Notes: generated by a model not told the origin, from the letters alone. Shown: positions 25,860-34,293, counted from the first letter of the stretch. The stretch is 64,000 nt of DNA from Bacteroidales bacterium (GCA_017451385.1 JAFSPS010000002.1:1-64000), one strand, 5' to 3'. Translations and numbers: made by a program.

Positions 25860-26993
25860 ATGAAAACCATCCAACTCATAGTCGCCATCCTCCTCTTTCC
25901 GCTGAGCATCTGGTATGCTGTCGGCGTGGCGTTCCGTAACCTCTACTATGACCATCGTGACAAGAAAAATTCAGAATTCAGAAATCAGAATTCAGAATTC
26001 GACATCGCGACCATAGGCATCGGCAACCTCCGTATGGGCGGCACTGGCAAAACCCCACACACCGAGTACCTCATCCGACTCCTTTCAAAATACAACATTC
26101 ATAACTCAATATCAAATATTGCCCTCCTCAGCCGCGGCTACCGTCGCAAAACCAAGGGTTTCCTCATCGCCGACAAGAACGCCACGGCTGCCCGCATCGG
26201 CGACGAACCGCTGATGATGCACCGCAAGTTCCCCGACATCACCGTCGCCGTCTGCGAAGACCGTGCCGAAGGCCTCCGCCAACTCCACAATTCAAATTAT
26301 TCACAATCCACAATCCACAATCCACAATTCACAAATATCGTCCTCCTCGACGACGCTTTCCAGCATCGCCGCGTCCGCCCCGACATCAACATTCTCCTCA
26401 CCGAGTACGGCGACCTCTACCGCGACGACCTCATCCTCCCCTTCGGCAACCTCCGCGAACCCCGCAGAGGCAGCCGCCGCGCCGACATCATCGTCGTCAC
26501 CAAATGTCCTCCCTTCCTCTCATCAAAAAAACAGGAGCGCATCCGTCTGCACCTGAATCCTGCACAGAACCAGAAACTCTTCTTCTCCTGCATAGCCTAT
26601 TCCGACCCCGTCCCTCTCTTCAGTCAAAATTCTGAATTCAACTTTCAGAATTCAACATTATTACTGGTCTCCGGCATCGCCAACCCCGAACCGCTGAAAC
26701 GGCACCTCGAGCGTCACAGCACCGTCCGTCACCTCTCCTTCCCCGACCACCACGACTTCTCTCGCCTCGACTGCGAACTTATCGTCAAACGTTTCGAACA
26801 GATAATTGAACCCTCGAAAGCCATCGTCACCACCGAGAAAGACGCCATACGCCTCATGAACTGCCCTCATCGCCACCTCTTCGACGACATACCTTTCTTT
26901 TTCATTCCCATCGAAGTCAAATTCTTAAATCAAAATGACTTCGACAACACCATTAGATGTATGATGAACGATGTTTTTTTGCCCACACTATAA
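25860..26993 (+). CDS. lpxK: Tetraacyldisaccharide 4'-kinase (lipid A biosynthesis)
   Basis: LpxK phosphorylates the 4' position of the lipid A disaccharide at the inner membrane. The 377-residue protein has an N-terminal membrane-associated helix, the P-loop region GIGNLRMGGTGKTPHTEYL (about 52-70), LLSRGYRRKTKGF, RIGDEPLMM, LLDDAFQHRRV and NLREPRRGSRRADIIVVTKC. At least three loops are lengthened by AT-rich heptamer arrays (25969-26000, 26302-26335, 26629-26656) that keep the frame; these loops lie between conserved motifs, so activity is probably kept. The lysS promoter overlaps its 3' end. Confidence 0.95.
   Translation: MKTIQLIVAILLFPLSIWYAVGVAFRNLYYDHRDKKNSEFRNQNSEFDIATIGIGNLRMGGTGKTPHTEYLIRLLSKYNIHNSISNIALLSRGYRRKTKGFLIADKNATAARIGDEPLMMHRKFPDITVAVCEDRAEGLRQLHNSNYSQSTIHNPQFTNIVLLDDAFQHRRVRPDINILLTEYGDLYRDDLILPFGNLREPRRGSRRADIIVVTKCPPFLSSKKQERIRLHLNPAQNQKLFFSCIAYSDPVPLFSQNSEFNFQNSTLLLVSGIANPEPLKRHLERHSTVRHLSFPDHHDFSRLDCELIVKRFEQIIEPSKAIVTTEKDAIRLMNCPHRHLFDDIPFFFIPIEVKFLNQNDFDNTIRCMMNDVFLPTL
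25969..26000 (+). repeat. ATTCAGA heptamer array inside lpxK (first)
   Basis: Four and a half 7-bp units of ATTCAGA (one is AATCAGA), encoding NSEFRNQNSEF just before the P-loop strand. Confidence 0.9.
26302..26335 (+). repeat. CACAATC heptamer array inside lpxK (second)
   Basis: CACAATC three times, then CACAATT and CACAAA, preceded by degenerate copies from about 26285. It encodes the Ser/Thr/Ile/His/Asn/Pro/Gln-rich loop before LLDDAFQH. Confidence 0.9.
26629..26656 (+). repeat. ATTCAAC-type heptamer array inside lpxK (third)
   Basis: Four 7-bp units: ATTCTGA, ATTCAAC, TTTCAGA, ATTCAAC. It encodes NSEFNFQNST before the LLLVSGIANPEP strand. Confidence 0.8.
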
Positions 26994-27009
26994 TTTTTGT
27001 ATATTTTTG
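26978..27009 (+). promoter_or_regulatory. lysS promoter
   Basis: TTTG at 26978-26981 and TATTTTTG at 27002-27009 are separated by 20 nt, a perfect Bacteroidota-type promoter. The -33 element lies inside the end of lpxK. The expected transcript would have a leader of about 85 nt. Confidence 0.75.
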
Positions 27010-27070
27010 CAAATCCAAACTAGTTACTCATATTATATATATCTATCTAAAAATAAGAACATTATTTCTT

Positions 27071-27098
27071 TAAACCCTAAACCTTAAACCCTACCCCA
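27071..27098 (+). repeat. TAAACCC heptamer array before lysS
   Basis: TAAACCC, TAAACCT, TAAACCC and a degenerate TACCCCA end 3 bp before the lysS start codon, in the predicted 5' leader. Confidence 0.8.
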
Positions 27099-27101
27099 TA
27101 C

Positions 27102-28826
27102 ATGTCCGAACTCACCGAACAAGAACAAATCCGTCGCAATTCCCTCAACGAGCTCAAGAAGCTCGGCATCAATCCTTATCCCGCAGCCCTCTACGAGGTC
27201 AACGCCAAAACCAGCGAAATCCTTGCCGAATTCCCTGACGACAACACCAAGTTCCAGGATATCAGCATCGCCGGACGCATCATGAGTCGACGCATCATGG
27301 GCGCTGCCTCCTTCGTCGAGCTACAGGACTCATACGGGCGAATCCAACTCTATGTCAAGCGCGACGAGATATGCCCCGGCGAGGACAAGACCCTATACAA
27401 CACCGTCTTCAAACGTCTCCTCGACATCGGCGACATCATCGGCGTCACTGGCTACGTCTTCGTGACCCAGATGGGCGAGACCTCCATCCATGTGAAGAGC
27501 CTCACGGTGCTCAGCAAGTCGCTCCGTCCCCTGCCCATCGTCAAGGAGAAGGACGGCGTGGTGTACGACGCCTTCAACGACCCCGAGCTGCGTTACCGCC
27601 AGCGTTACGTGGACCTCATCGTCAACCCCCAGGTGCGCGACACCTTCGTGCAGCGCGCCAAGATTGTGGGCACCATGCGCGACTACTTCAACGAGCAGGG
27701 CTACCTCGAGGTCGACACCCCCGTGCTGCAGAGCATCCCCGGCGGCGCCGCCGCTCGCCCCTTCGTGACCCACCACAACGCGCTGGATATCGACCTCTAC
27801 CTGCGTATCGCCAACGAGCTCTACCTCAAGCGTCTCATCGTAGGTGGCTTCCCCGGCGTCTACGAGTTCAGCCGCAACTTCCGCAACGAGGGCATGGACC
27901 GCACCCACAACCCCGAGTTCACTGCCATGGAGATCTACGTCCCCTACAAGGACTATAACTGGATGATGACCTTCACCGAGAACATGCTTGAGCGTATCGC
28001 CCGTGCCCTGCACGGCGACACCAAGGTCAACGTCTGGGGCAACGAGATCGACTTCAAGCCGCCCTTCCGCCGCGCCCCCATGTGCGAGCTCATCAAGGAG
28101 GAGACCGGCGTCGACGTCAGCCCCATGAACGAGGAGGAGCTGCGCGAGGCCTGCAAGCGTCTAGGCGTGGAGACCGACTCCACCATGGGCAAGGGCAAAC
28201 TCATCGACGCCATCTTCGGCGAGAAGTGCGAGGGCAAGCTCATCCAGCCCACCTTCGTCACCGACTACCCCATCGAGATGTCGCCCCTCTGCAAACGCCA
28301 CCGCGACAACCCCGAGCTCACCGAGCGCTTCGAGCTCTTCGTCTGCGGCAAGGAGCTGGCCAACGCCTACAGCGAGCTCAACGACCCCATTGACCAGCTG
28401 GGCCGTTTCCAGGAGCAGCTGCGCCTCAGCGAGAAAGGCGACGACGAAGCCATGTTCATCGACATGGACTTCGTCCGTGCCCTCGAATACGGCATGCCGC
28501 CGACCTCCGGCATGGGCATCGGCATCGACCGCCTGGTGATGATGATGACCGGCGCCCAGAGCATCCAGGACGTGCTGCTGTTCCCCCAGATGAAGCCCGA
28601 GGTGCAGGAGAAGAGCAGCGAAAGCGAGGGCGCCGACCTCATGGCCCACGGCGTCGACGAAGCTTGGATTCCCGTCCTGGCCAAAGCCGGCGTCAAGAGC
28701 TACGAGCAGCTGAAAGCCGCCAACCCCAACAAGCTCTTCAACGACCTCGGCGGCCTCCGTAAGAAGCTCAAGCTCGACATTCCCGCCCTCAAAAGAGAGG
28801 TCTTCGACAGCTGGTTAAACAACTAG
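27102..28826 (+). CDS. lysS: Lysyl-tRNA synthetase, class II
   Basis: The enzyme charges tRNA-Lys; two tRNA-Lys(TTT) genes are in the same window. The 574-residue protein has the N-terminal OB anticodon-binding domain (about 50-170, [22 protein letters not shown]) and the class II core with motif 2 ([15 protein letters not shown], about 265-279) and motif 3 ([12 protein letters not shown], about 468-479). A C-terminal extension of about 60 residues (after [10 protein letters not shown]) contains a helix-hairpin-helix-like segment ([20 protein letters not shown]), seen in other Bacteroidota LysS. Codon choice is more G-ending than in neighbours, as in highly expressed genes. The TAG stop begins a CTAG repeat region. 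Confidence 0.97.
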   Translation: MSELTEQEQIRRNSLNELKKLGINPYPAALYEVNAKTSEILAEFPDDNTKFQDISIAGRIMSRRIMGAASFVELQDSYGRIQLYVKRDEICPGEDKTLYNTVFKRLLDIGDIIGVTGYVFVTQMGETSIHVKSLTVLSKSLRPLPIVKEKDGVVYDAFNDPELRYRQRYVDLIVNPQVRDTFVQRAKIVGTMRDYFNEQGYLEVDTPVLQSIPGGAAARPFVTHHNALDIDLYLRIANELYLKRLIVGGFPGVYEFSRNFRNEGMDRTHNPEFTAMEIYVPYKDYNWMMTFTENMLERIARALHGDTKVNVWGNEIDFKPPFRRAPMCELIKEETGVDVSPMNEEELREACKRLGVETDSTMGKGKLIDAIFGEKCEGKLIQPTFVTDYPIEMSPLCKRHRDNPELTERFELFVCGKELANAYSELNDPIDQLGRFQEQLRLSEKGDDEAMFIDMDFVRALEYGMPPTSGMGIGIDRLVMMMTGAQSIQDVLLFPQMKPEVQEKSSESEGADLMAHGVDEAWIPVLAKAGVKSYEQLKAANPNKLFNDLGGLRKKLKLDIPALKREVFDSWLNN

Positions 28827-29014
28827 AGCCCTATAAGATAGTCTAGATAGTAAATAGTCCAGAGCTTCTAGTCCAGTCCAGAGCTTCTAGTCCAGTCCAG
28901 AGCTTCTAGTCCAGTCTAGAGCTTCTAGTCCAGTCCAGAGCTTCTAGTCCAGTCTGGAGCTTCTAGTCCAGTCTGGAGCTTCTAGTCCAGTCCAGAGCTT
29001 CTAGTCCAGTCTAG
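28821..29014 (+). repeat. Long CTAG-bearing array between lysS and the MBL gene
   Basis: The region begins with the CTAG of the lysS stop codon (28823-28826), passes through several in-frame TAG/TAA codons, and then contains eight near-perfect 19-bp units (28860-29011) with consensus CAGAGCTTCTAGTCCAGTC. The units differ only in their first two bases (CA, TA or TG). It fills nearly the whole spacer before the next start at 29033. Confidence 0.95.
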
Positions 29015-29032
29015 TGAATCCAGAAAACAATC

Positions 29033-29668
29033 ATGATCACCCATTTCACTTTCAACCATTTCGGAGTCAACTGCTACCTCATCGTCGATGAGACCAACAG
29101 GCAGTGCGCCATCGTAGACCCAGCCGCAGAAGCCACCCACGAGGACTGCCGGCTAGTCGACTGTGTAGCGACTGCGTCGCTACAGGTAACTCACATCCTC
29201 CTCACCCATGCCCATGTGGACCATATCGCCGGACTGCGACAGACCTGCGAGCGGTTCCATCTGCCTGTCTCTATGCACCCCGACGGCCGCAAGCTGCTGC
29301 GCCAGGCCGAGGCCTACGGCAGCATCATGGGCTTCAACGTCGAGAACATGAGCGACCTCGACACCATCGACATCAGCGACGGCGACATCATCAACGTCGG
29401 CACTATCGAAGTGCGCTGCCTCTCCGTCCCTGGCCACTGTCCGGGTAGCCTCTGCTTCGTCGTCCCCTCCGAAAAAGCCGTCCTCACCGGCGACGCCCTC
29501 TTCCAAGGCAGCATAGGCCGTACCGACCTACCTGGCGGCAACCACCAGCAGCTCCTCGCCAACCTCAAGGAGAAAGTCATGACCCTCCCCGACGACTACA
29601 CCGTCCTCCCTGGCCATGGCGAACCCTCCACCATCGCCGACGAAAAGAATTACAACCCCTTCCTCTAA
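29033..29668 (+). CDS. MBL-fold metallohydrolase (glyoxalase II-like)
   Basis: The 211-residue protein has the metallo-beta-lactamase fold metal motif THAHVDH at 58-64, a later ligand His in PGHCPGS (about 137-143), Asp in LTGDALF (about 156-162) and a final His in LPGHGEPS (about 197-204). This is the pattern of glyoxalase II-like hydrolases that act on thioesters such as S-lactoylglutathione analogues. The real substrate is unknown. Residues around 44-51 (CVATAS) are encoded by a perfect palindrome and look like a small insertion just before the strand leading to the metal motif. Confidence 0.9.
   Translation: MITHFTFNHFGVNCYLIVDETNRQCAIVDPAAEATHEDCRLVDCVATASLQVTHILLTHAHVDHIAGLRQTCERFHLPVSMHPDGRKLLRQAEAYGSIMGFNVENMSDLDTIDISDGDIINVGTIEVRCLSVPGHCPGSLCFVVPSEKAVLTGDALFQGSIGRTDLPGGNHQQLLANLKEKVMTLPDDYTVLPGHGEPSTIADEKNYNPFL
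29164..29184 (+). repeat. Perfect 9-bp palindrome inside the MBL gene
   Basis: TGTAGCGAC at 29164-29172 and GTCGCTACA at 29176-29184 flank a 3-nt loop (TGC), forming a strong hairpin in the coding sequence. The shape resembles short dispersed palindromes, and a related one lies at 31781-31803. Confidence 0.85.
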
Positions 29669-29704
29669 AATCTAGACAGTCTAGATAATCTAGATAATCT
29701 AGGA
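29669..29704 (+). repeat. Nonamer CTAG array between the MBL gene and ung
   Basis: Four 9-bp units: AATCTAGAC, AGTCTAGAT, AATCTAGAT, AATCTAGGA. It starts immediately after the TAA stop and ends 16 bp before the ung start. Here the CTAG is not in the stop-codon frame. Confidence 0.95.
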
Positions 29705-29720
29705 AAAAACTGTCCCTTCT

Positions 29721-30395
29721 ATGATCAAAATCGACCCCTCCTGGCTCTCCGTCCTCCAGCCTCAGTTCGACGCCCCTTATTTCGCCGACCTGAAAGACTT
29801 CCTCGTCGCCGAGCGGCAGCAGCACACCTGCTATCCCCCCGGCAGCAAGATTTTCGCCGCTTTCGACAGCACTCCCTTCGACCGCGTCAAGGTCGTCATC
29901 CTCGGCCAGGACCCCTATCACGAACCCGGCCAGGCCATGGGACTCTGCTTCTCAGTGCCGCAAGGCATCGCCGTACCGCCCTCGCTGGTGAATATCATCA
30001 AGGAAATCAACGCCGATCTCGGAGTTGACATTCCGCTTTCCGGCGGCGACCTCAGCGGCTGGGCCGAGCAGGGCGTGCTGCTGCTCAACGCCACCCTCAC
30101 CGTCCGCGCACACCAGGCCGGCAGCCACCAACGTCACGGCTGGGAGCTCTTCACCGATGCCGCCATCCGCGAGCTCTCGAGCCGCCGCCAGGGACTCGTC
30201 TTCCTCCTCTGGGGCAGCTACGCCATATCCAAAAAGGCTTTCATCGACCGCGGGAAGCATCTGGTACTCACCGCCCCACATCCGTCTCCCCTCTCCGCCT
30301 ACCGCGGCTTCTTCGGCTGCCGCCACTTCAGCCAAACCAACGCTTACCTCGCCAGCCAAGGCCTACAGCCCATCGACTGGACAGCGATTACCTGA
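29721..30395 (+). CDS. ung: Uracil-DNA glycosylase, family 1
   Basis: Ung removes uracil from DNA, complementing the dUTPase encoded nearby. The 224-residue protein has the water-activating motif GQDPYH at 62-67 (Asp64 as general base), LLLNATLTVR, LLWGSYA, and the DNA-intercalating loop HPSPLSAYRGFFG with the catalytic His, all in the right order. It overlaps the 3' end of convergent recR by 8 bp. Confidence 0.97.
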   Translation: MIKIDPSWLSVLQPQFDAPYFADLKDFLVAERQQHTCYPPGSKIFAAFDSTPFDRVKVVILGQDPYHEPGQAMGLCFSVPQGIAVPPSLVNIIKEINADLGVDIPLSGGDLSGWAEQGVLLLNATLTVRAHQAGSHQRHGWELFTDAAIRELSSRRQGLVFLLWGSYAISKKAFIDRGKHLVLTAPHPSPLSAYRGFFGCRHFSQTNAYLASQGLQPIDWTAIT

Positions 30396-30993
30396 ATGGC
30401 ACCCTGTTCACTATCGAACGCCCCAGCGTCACCTCGTCGGCATACTCCAGGTTGTCGCCTATGGCTATCCCACGCGCTATCGTCGTGACCTTCAGCTCAG
30501 GGTACTGCCGCAACTGGCGGTCTATATATATGTTTGTTGTGTCGCCCTCCATGGTTGTCGGCAGAGCCAGAATCACCTCCTCGACGCCCTCGTCACCAAC
30601 TCGTCTCACCAGCTGTGCAATCGTCAGGTCGTTGATTCCCACGCCGTCAAGGGGCGAGATGACACCCCCCAGCACATGATACACGCCCTGGTACTGTCCC
30701 GTGTTTTCTATCGCCATCACCTCCTGGATGTTCTCCACAACGCAGACTATCTTCTGGTTGCGCTTCGCACTCGAGCATATAGGGCATACAGGCGTGTCGC
30801 TGATACAGTGGCAGCGGCTGCAATAGTGCGAGTCTCGCTTCAGGCTCGTCAGGGCTCCAATAAAGGCTGCATAGTCGCCATCCTGCTCCTTCAGCAGGTG
30901 CAAGGCGTATCGCAATGCCGACCGCTTGCCCACACCAGGCAATGTGGACAAAGCATCGACTGCGTTCTCCAATATCTTCGACGGTATCTCCAT
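30388..30993 (-). CDS. recR: Recombination mediator protein RecR
   Basis: RecR works with RecO to load RecA on gapped DNA. The 201-residue protein has the N-terminal helix-hairpin-helix (LPGVGKRSALRYALHLL), a four-Cys zinc finger (CSRCHCISDTPVCPIC, about 57-72), a Toprim domain (VCVVENIQEVMAIENTG) and the C-terminal Walker B-like region. It is convergent with ung and divergent from the tRNA/tuf cluster. Confidence 0.96.
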   Translation of the reverse strand: MEIPSKILENAVDALSTLPGVGKRSALRYALHLLKEQDGDYAAFIGALTSLKRDSHYCSRCHCISDTPVCPICSSAKRNQKIVCVVENIQEVMAIENTGQYQGVYHVLGGVISPLDGVGINDLTIAQLVRRVGDEGVEEVILALPTTMEGDTTNIYIDRQLRQYPELKVTTIARGIAIGDNLEYADEVTLGRSIVNRVPFR

Positions 30994-31328
30994 ATCAATG
31001 TTAGTTGCGACATATAACGTCTGTCATGCACCAATTATTGTGTCCTAGCGGATATTATTAACAATCAGCAAATTGTATAAAAACGACATAAAACCGATAA
31101 AAAGAACGTCAATTTTCGTGAAAAAGCATTGTAAAAACAAGATTAGAGGAATCAAAGAAACGTAACGAACAACAATGAAACAAAAAAAAACATAATCAAT
31201 ATCATTAAAAAACAATATCTTACAAAATACTTCAAAAAAAAGACAAAAAAAATTTCGTCATATTGAAAAAAGATACTATTTTTGCAACCTCAAAACAACG
31301 AAAAGGGGTTATTTGAAATACTAGAAAA
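30994..31328. other. AT-rich 335-bp spacer between recR and the tRNA/tuf cluster
   Basis: No gene is visible. The sequence is markedly A-rich on the plus strand with many A-runs, in contrast to the GC-rich flanks. It must hold the promoters of recR (minus) and of the tRNA genes (plus). One TTATTAACA word at about 31046 is two mismatches from a DnaA box. See the finding on strand skew for a possible origin nearby. Confidence 0.6.
31277..31284 (+). promoter_or_regulatory. -7 element for the tRNA/tuf transcript
   Basis: TATTTTTG at 31277-31284 matches TAnnTTTG. The best -33 candidate (TTTC at 31253-31256, 20 nt upstream) is imperfect. Transcription would begin about 40 bp before the first tRNA. 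Confidence 0.5.
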
Positions 31329-31401
31329 GCCGATGTAACTCAGTTGGTAGAGTAGCTGATTTGTAATCAGCCTGTCGGGGGTTCGAGTCCCTTCATCGGC
31401 T
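31329..31401 (+). tRNA. tRNA-Thr (TGT)
   Basis: Full cloverleaf of 73 nt: acceptor GCCGATG pairs with CATCGGC, D-arm CTCAGTTGGTAGAG, anticodon stem CTGAT/ATCAG around loop with TGT, and T-loop GGTTCGAGTCC. CCA is not encoded. Confidence 0.95.
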
Positions 31402-31438
31402 CGAGTTCCATCTCAATCTTCCAATTGAGGTCGGATAT

Positions 31439-31520
31439 GGGGGAGTCGCATAGCGGCAATTGCAACAGACTGTAAATCTGTCCTCTTCGGAGTTCGGTGG
31501 TTCGAGTCCACCCTCCCCCA
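31439..31520 (+). tRNA. tRNA-Tyr (GTA)
   Basis: 82 nt with acceptor GGGGGAG/CTCCCCC, anticodon GTA in the loop CTGTAAA, and a long class II variable arm (CCTCTTCGGAG), as required for tRNA-Tyr. Discriminator A; CCA is not encoded. Confidence 0.95.
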
Positions 31521-31538
31521 CAAGAAACCTACAGAGAA

Positions 31539-31611
31539 GCGGAAGTAGCTCATTTGGTAGAGCGATAGCCTTCCAAGCTATAGGTGGCGGGTTCGAGCCC
31601 CGTCTTCCGCT
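31539..31611 (+). tRNA. tRNA-Gly (TCC)
   Basis: 73 nt with acceptor GCGGAAG/CTTCCGC, anticodon stem ATAGC/GCTAT and loop CTTCCAA (anticodon TCC), and T-loop GGTTCGAGCCC. CCA is not encoded. Confidence 0.95.
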
Positions 31612-31666
31612 CTGAATCAGCAAGGCGGAGAACGGCAAGCCGCCAAATGCTTCGAAAGAGGTTCAC

Positions 31667-31739
<73 letters not shown>

Positions 31740-31780
31740 CTTTTTTAGTGCAAAAGTGAGTGAGAATCGTCAGTTTTTGA

Positions 31781-31803
31781 AGAGACGCAACCCTTGCGCC
31801 TCT
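31781..31803 (+). repeat. Near-perfect palindrome in the tRNA-tuf spacer
   Basis: AGAGACGCAA at 31781-31790 and TTGCGCCTCT at 31794-31803 form a 10-bp stem with one mismatch and a CCC loop. No T-run follows, so it is not a typical terminator. It resembles short dispersed palindromic elements. Confidence 0.6.
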
Positions 31804-31923
31804 ATGCTTGTGGAAAGAAAACAGCCTTCAACAAATTATCAACAACCCAATCGATTCTCGAAACACTTTTCACTATTCACCAGAAAAAAAATTCATTTTA
31901 ATACGTATTAAACATTTCAAACA

Positions 31924-33120
31924 ATGGCAAAAGAAAAATTTGATCGTTCTAAACCGCACGTCAACATTGGTACTATCGGTCACGTCGACCACGGTAAGAC
32001 CACTTTGACCGCTGCTATCACCCAGGTTCTGGCCGCCAAAGGTCTCTCCGAGGTTAAGTCCTTCGACGCTATCGACTCCGCTCCCGAAGAGAAAGAGCGT
32101 GGTATCACCATCAACACCGCTCACGTCGAGTATCAGACCGCCAAGCGTCACTACGCTCACGTTGACTGCCCTGGCCACGCCGACTATGTGAAGAACATGG
32201 TTACTGGTGCTGCCCAGATGGACGGTGCTATCCTTGTCGTCGCTGCTACCGATGGTCCTATGCCACAGACCCGCGAGCATATCCTTCTCGCCCGTCAGGT
32301 TGGTGTTCCCCAGCTTGTTGTTTTCATGAACAAGTGCGACCTCGTTGACGACCCCGAGCTTCTCGACCTCGTTGAGATGGAAATCCGTGAGCTCCTGAGC
32401 TCCTACGAGTTCGACGGCGACAATATCCCCGTTATCCGTGGCTCCGCCCTCGCCGCCCTCAATGGCGAAGACCCCAACGGTATGGGTGTTTCGGCTGTTA
32501 AAAAACTTATGGACACCGTCGATGAGTTCATCCCCGAGCCTGTCCGTCAGAAAGATAAAGACTTCTTGATGCCCGTTGAGGACGTCTTCTCCATCACCGG
32601 CCGTGGTACTGTGGCTACCGGTCGTATCGAGACTGGTGTTATCCACACCTCCGACCCCGTTGACATCATCGGTATGGGTGCCGAGAAACTCAAGAGCGTC
32701 GTCACCGGCGTTGAGATGTTCCGCAAAATCCTCGACGAGGGTGAAGCTGGCGACAACGTAGGTCTGCTCCTCCGCGGTATCGACAAGGACGAAATCCGTC
32801 GTGGTATGGTTATCGCCAAGCCCGGCTCGGTGCATCCTCACCACAAATTCGAGGCTACCGTCTATATCCTCAAGAAAGAGGAAGGCGGCCGTCACACCCC
32901 ATTCAAAAACAACTACCGTCCTCAGTTCTACTTCCGTACCACTGACGTTACCGGTACCATCATGCTCCCCGAGGGCCGCGAGATGGTTATGCCTGGTGAC
33001 CACTTGACCATCACCGTCGAGCTCATCAGCGACATCGCTCTGAACGAGAACCTCCGCTTCGCTATCCGCGAGGGTGGCCGTACCGTTGGCTCCGGTCAGG
33101 TTACTAAGATTATTGAATAA
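31924..33120 (+). CDS. tuf: Elongation factor Tu
   Basis: EF-Tu carries aminoacyl-tRNA to the ribosome. The 398-residue protein has the GTPase motifs GHVDHGKTT (19-27), RGIT switch [10 protein letters not shown] (about 81-89) and NKCD (about 136-139), followed by domains II and III with GGRHTPF and [16 protein letters not shown]. Codon use is strongly biased with more T-ending codons than the genes to its left. The order tRNAs-tuf-tRNA-Trp-secE-nusG-rplKAJL-rpoBC is the standard arrangement in Bacteroidota. Confidence 0.99.
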   Translation: MAKEKFDRSKPHVNIGTIGHVDHGKTTLTAAITQVLAAKGLSEVKSFDAIDSAPEEKERGITINTAHVEYQTAKRHYAHVDCPGHADYVKNMVTGAAQMDGAILVVAATDGPMPQTREHILLARQVGVPQLVVFMNKCDLVDDPELLDLVEMEIRELLSSYEFDGDNIPVIRGSALAALNGEDPNGMGVSAVKKLMDTVDEFIPEPVRQKDKDFLMPVEDVFSITGRGTVATGRIETGVIHTSDPVDIIGMGAEKLKSVVTGVEMFRKILDEGEAGDNVGLLLRGIDKDEIRRGMVIAKPGSVHPHHKFEATVYILKKEEGGRHTPFKNNYRPQFYFRTTDVTGTIMLPEGREMVMPGDHLTITVELISDIALNENLRFAIREGGRTVGSGQVTKIIE

Positions 33121-33137
33121 TCTCAATAACTGTCACA

Positions 33138-33160
33138 AGTGGCGGCCATGCGCCGCCACT
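33138..33160 (+). terminator. Hairpin between tuf and tRNA-Trp
   Basis: AGTGGCGG (33138-33145) and CCGCCACT (33153-33160) form a perfect 8-bp GC-rich stem with a 7-nt loop, 18 bp after the tuf stop. No U-run follows, so it may be a processing or attenuation structure rather than a full terminator. Confidence 0.5.
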
Positions 33161-33164
33161 TATT

Positions 33165-33235
33165 AGGGGCATAGTTAAATGGCATAATGACGGTCTCCAA
33201 AACCGCAGTTGGGAGTTCGATTCTCTCTGCCCCTG
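33165..33235 (+). tRNA. tRNA-Trp (CCA)
   Basis: 71 nt with acceptor AGGGGCA/TGCCCCT and anticodon CCA in loop CTCCAAA. The bases after the discriminator (33236-33238) are CCA, so the 3' end appears to be encoded, unlike in the other tRNAs here. Confidence 0.93.
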
Positions 33236-33253
33236 CCAAAAGAATATAATAAG

Positions 33254-33472
33254 ATGTCGAAATTCGGTAATTACGTCAAGTCAAGCTACGACGAACTGGT
33301 TCACAAGGTGTCGTGGCCTACTTTCAAGGAACTGCAGAGCAGCGCCGTCGTCGTGGCTGTGGCAGCCCTTATTTTAGCCCTCATTGTCTTTATCATGGAC
33401 TTCGTCTTCGGAGTTCAGGATATCGGTTGGAAGGGTTTTCTTGGATACTTCTATCAATTCATTTCTGGTTGA
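33254..33472 (+). CDS. secE: Preprotein translocase subunit SecE
   Basis: SecE stabilises the SecY channel. The 72-residue protein is the short, single-transmembrane form: an amphipathic N-terminal helix with HKVSWPTFKELQSS (about 17-30) and one membrane helix (about 32-53). The ATG at 33254 follows tRNA-Trp by 18 bp, so the two are almost certainly in one transcript. Confidence 0.95.
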   Translation: MSKFGNYVKSSYDELVHKVSWPTFKELQSSAVVVAVAALILALIVFIMDFVFGVQDIGWKGFLGYFYQFISG

Positions 33473-33618
33473 TGCTCCGTGGTGGGTGCCCTCATCGTCT
33501 TACGGCTTGAGGGGACACGCTAACCGTGCCTTGCTTCCCAATTCTATTTGAGGTACGAGGTGAGTATGCAAACCATTCATTATTGATTAAGTATAATTCT
33601 CTATTTAACTCAACACGC

Positions 33619-34236
33619 ATGGATCAGCAGTCTATTCAGCAGCCCCGTTACTGGTATGTCGTCAGAGCTATCAGTGGCAAGGAGCAGAAAGCAAAGGAGT
33701 ATATTGAGGGCAAAGTCAAAGAGCTCAAGTGGGAGAGCCGCGTACTGCAAGTACTCGTCCCTACGGAGCGCGTTGTCGTAGCCCGCAATGGCAAGAAAGT
33801 TACCAAAGAGCGTAACAGCCTCCCTGGCTATATCTTGATTGAGACTACTATGTCTGTACCGCCAAAACAACGCGAGAACGAGTCGCCTTCCGTCAAGATG
33901 GAGCGCGACCGTTTCGATGCCTTCGTCTCCGTGGTGCAGAATCTTCCTAACGTGATTGATTTTCTGCGCGAGAGCGACCATCGCCCTACGCCAATGCGCC
34001 AGGCCGATGTCAGCCGTATCTTGGGCAATATGGATGCCCAGAAGGATGGCGTTGCAGCTACGCAAGAGACCTTTATTGTCGGTGAGCCTGTCAAGGTTAC
34101 CGATGGTCCCTTCGCCAGCTTCGCCGGCATTGTCGAGGAAGTCAGCGCCGAGAAACAGAAACTCAAAGTGACTGTCAAAATCTTCGGACGCAACACTCCC
34201 CTCGAGCTTGGTTACAATCAAGTGGAAAAAGAATAG
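33619..34236 (+). CDS. nusG: Transcription termination/antitermination factor NusG
   Basis: NusG binds RNA polymerase and modulates elongation, termination and coupling to the ribosome. The 205-residue protein has the NGN domain ([20 protein letters not shown] from residue 10, LPGYILIE near 73-80) and a C-terminal KOW domain ([19 protein letters not shown]). Between them lies an extra segment common in Bacteroidota (about 83-105, [18 protein letters not shown]). The ATG at 33619 is preferred over an upstream extension that would start at 33526. Confidence 0.96.
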   Translation: MDQQSIQQPRYWYVVRAISGKEQKAKEYIEGKVKELKWESRVLQVLVPTERVVVARNGKKVTKERNSLPGYILIETTMSVPPKQRENESPSVKMERDRFDAFVSVVQNLPNVIDFLRESDHRPTPMRQADVSRILGNMDAQKDGVAATQETFIVGEPVKVTDGPFASFAGIVEEVSAEKQKLKVTVKIFGRNTPLELGYNQVEKE

Positions 34237-34244
34237 AGACTACC

Positions 34245-34293
34245 CTGCCACGCTCGTGCCTGTGGGCGAAAACAGTGCACGGCTCGCTGGCAG
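34245..34293 (+). promoter_or_regulatory. Possible leader structure before rplK
   Basis: CTGCCA at 34245-34250 pairs with TGGCAG at 34288-34293, enclosing GC-rich complementary segments (CTCGTGC and GCACGG). In many bacteria ribosomal protein L1 represses the rplK-rplA operon by binding such a leader. That role is inferred from position only. Confidence 0.35.

Noticed and set aside
28860-29011. The 19-bp units as a CRISPR array
   Set aside because: There are no unique spacers between the repeats, the unit is too short, and no cas genes are nearby.
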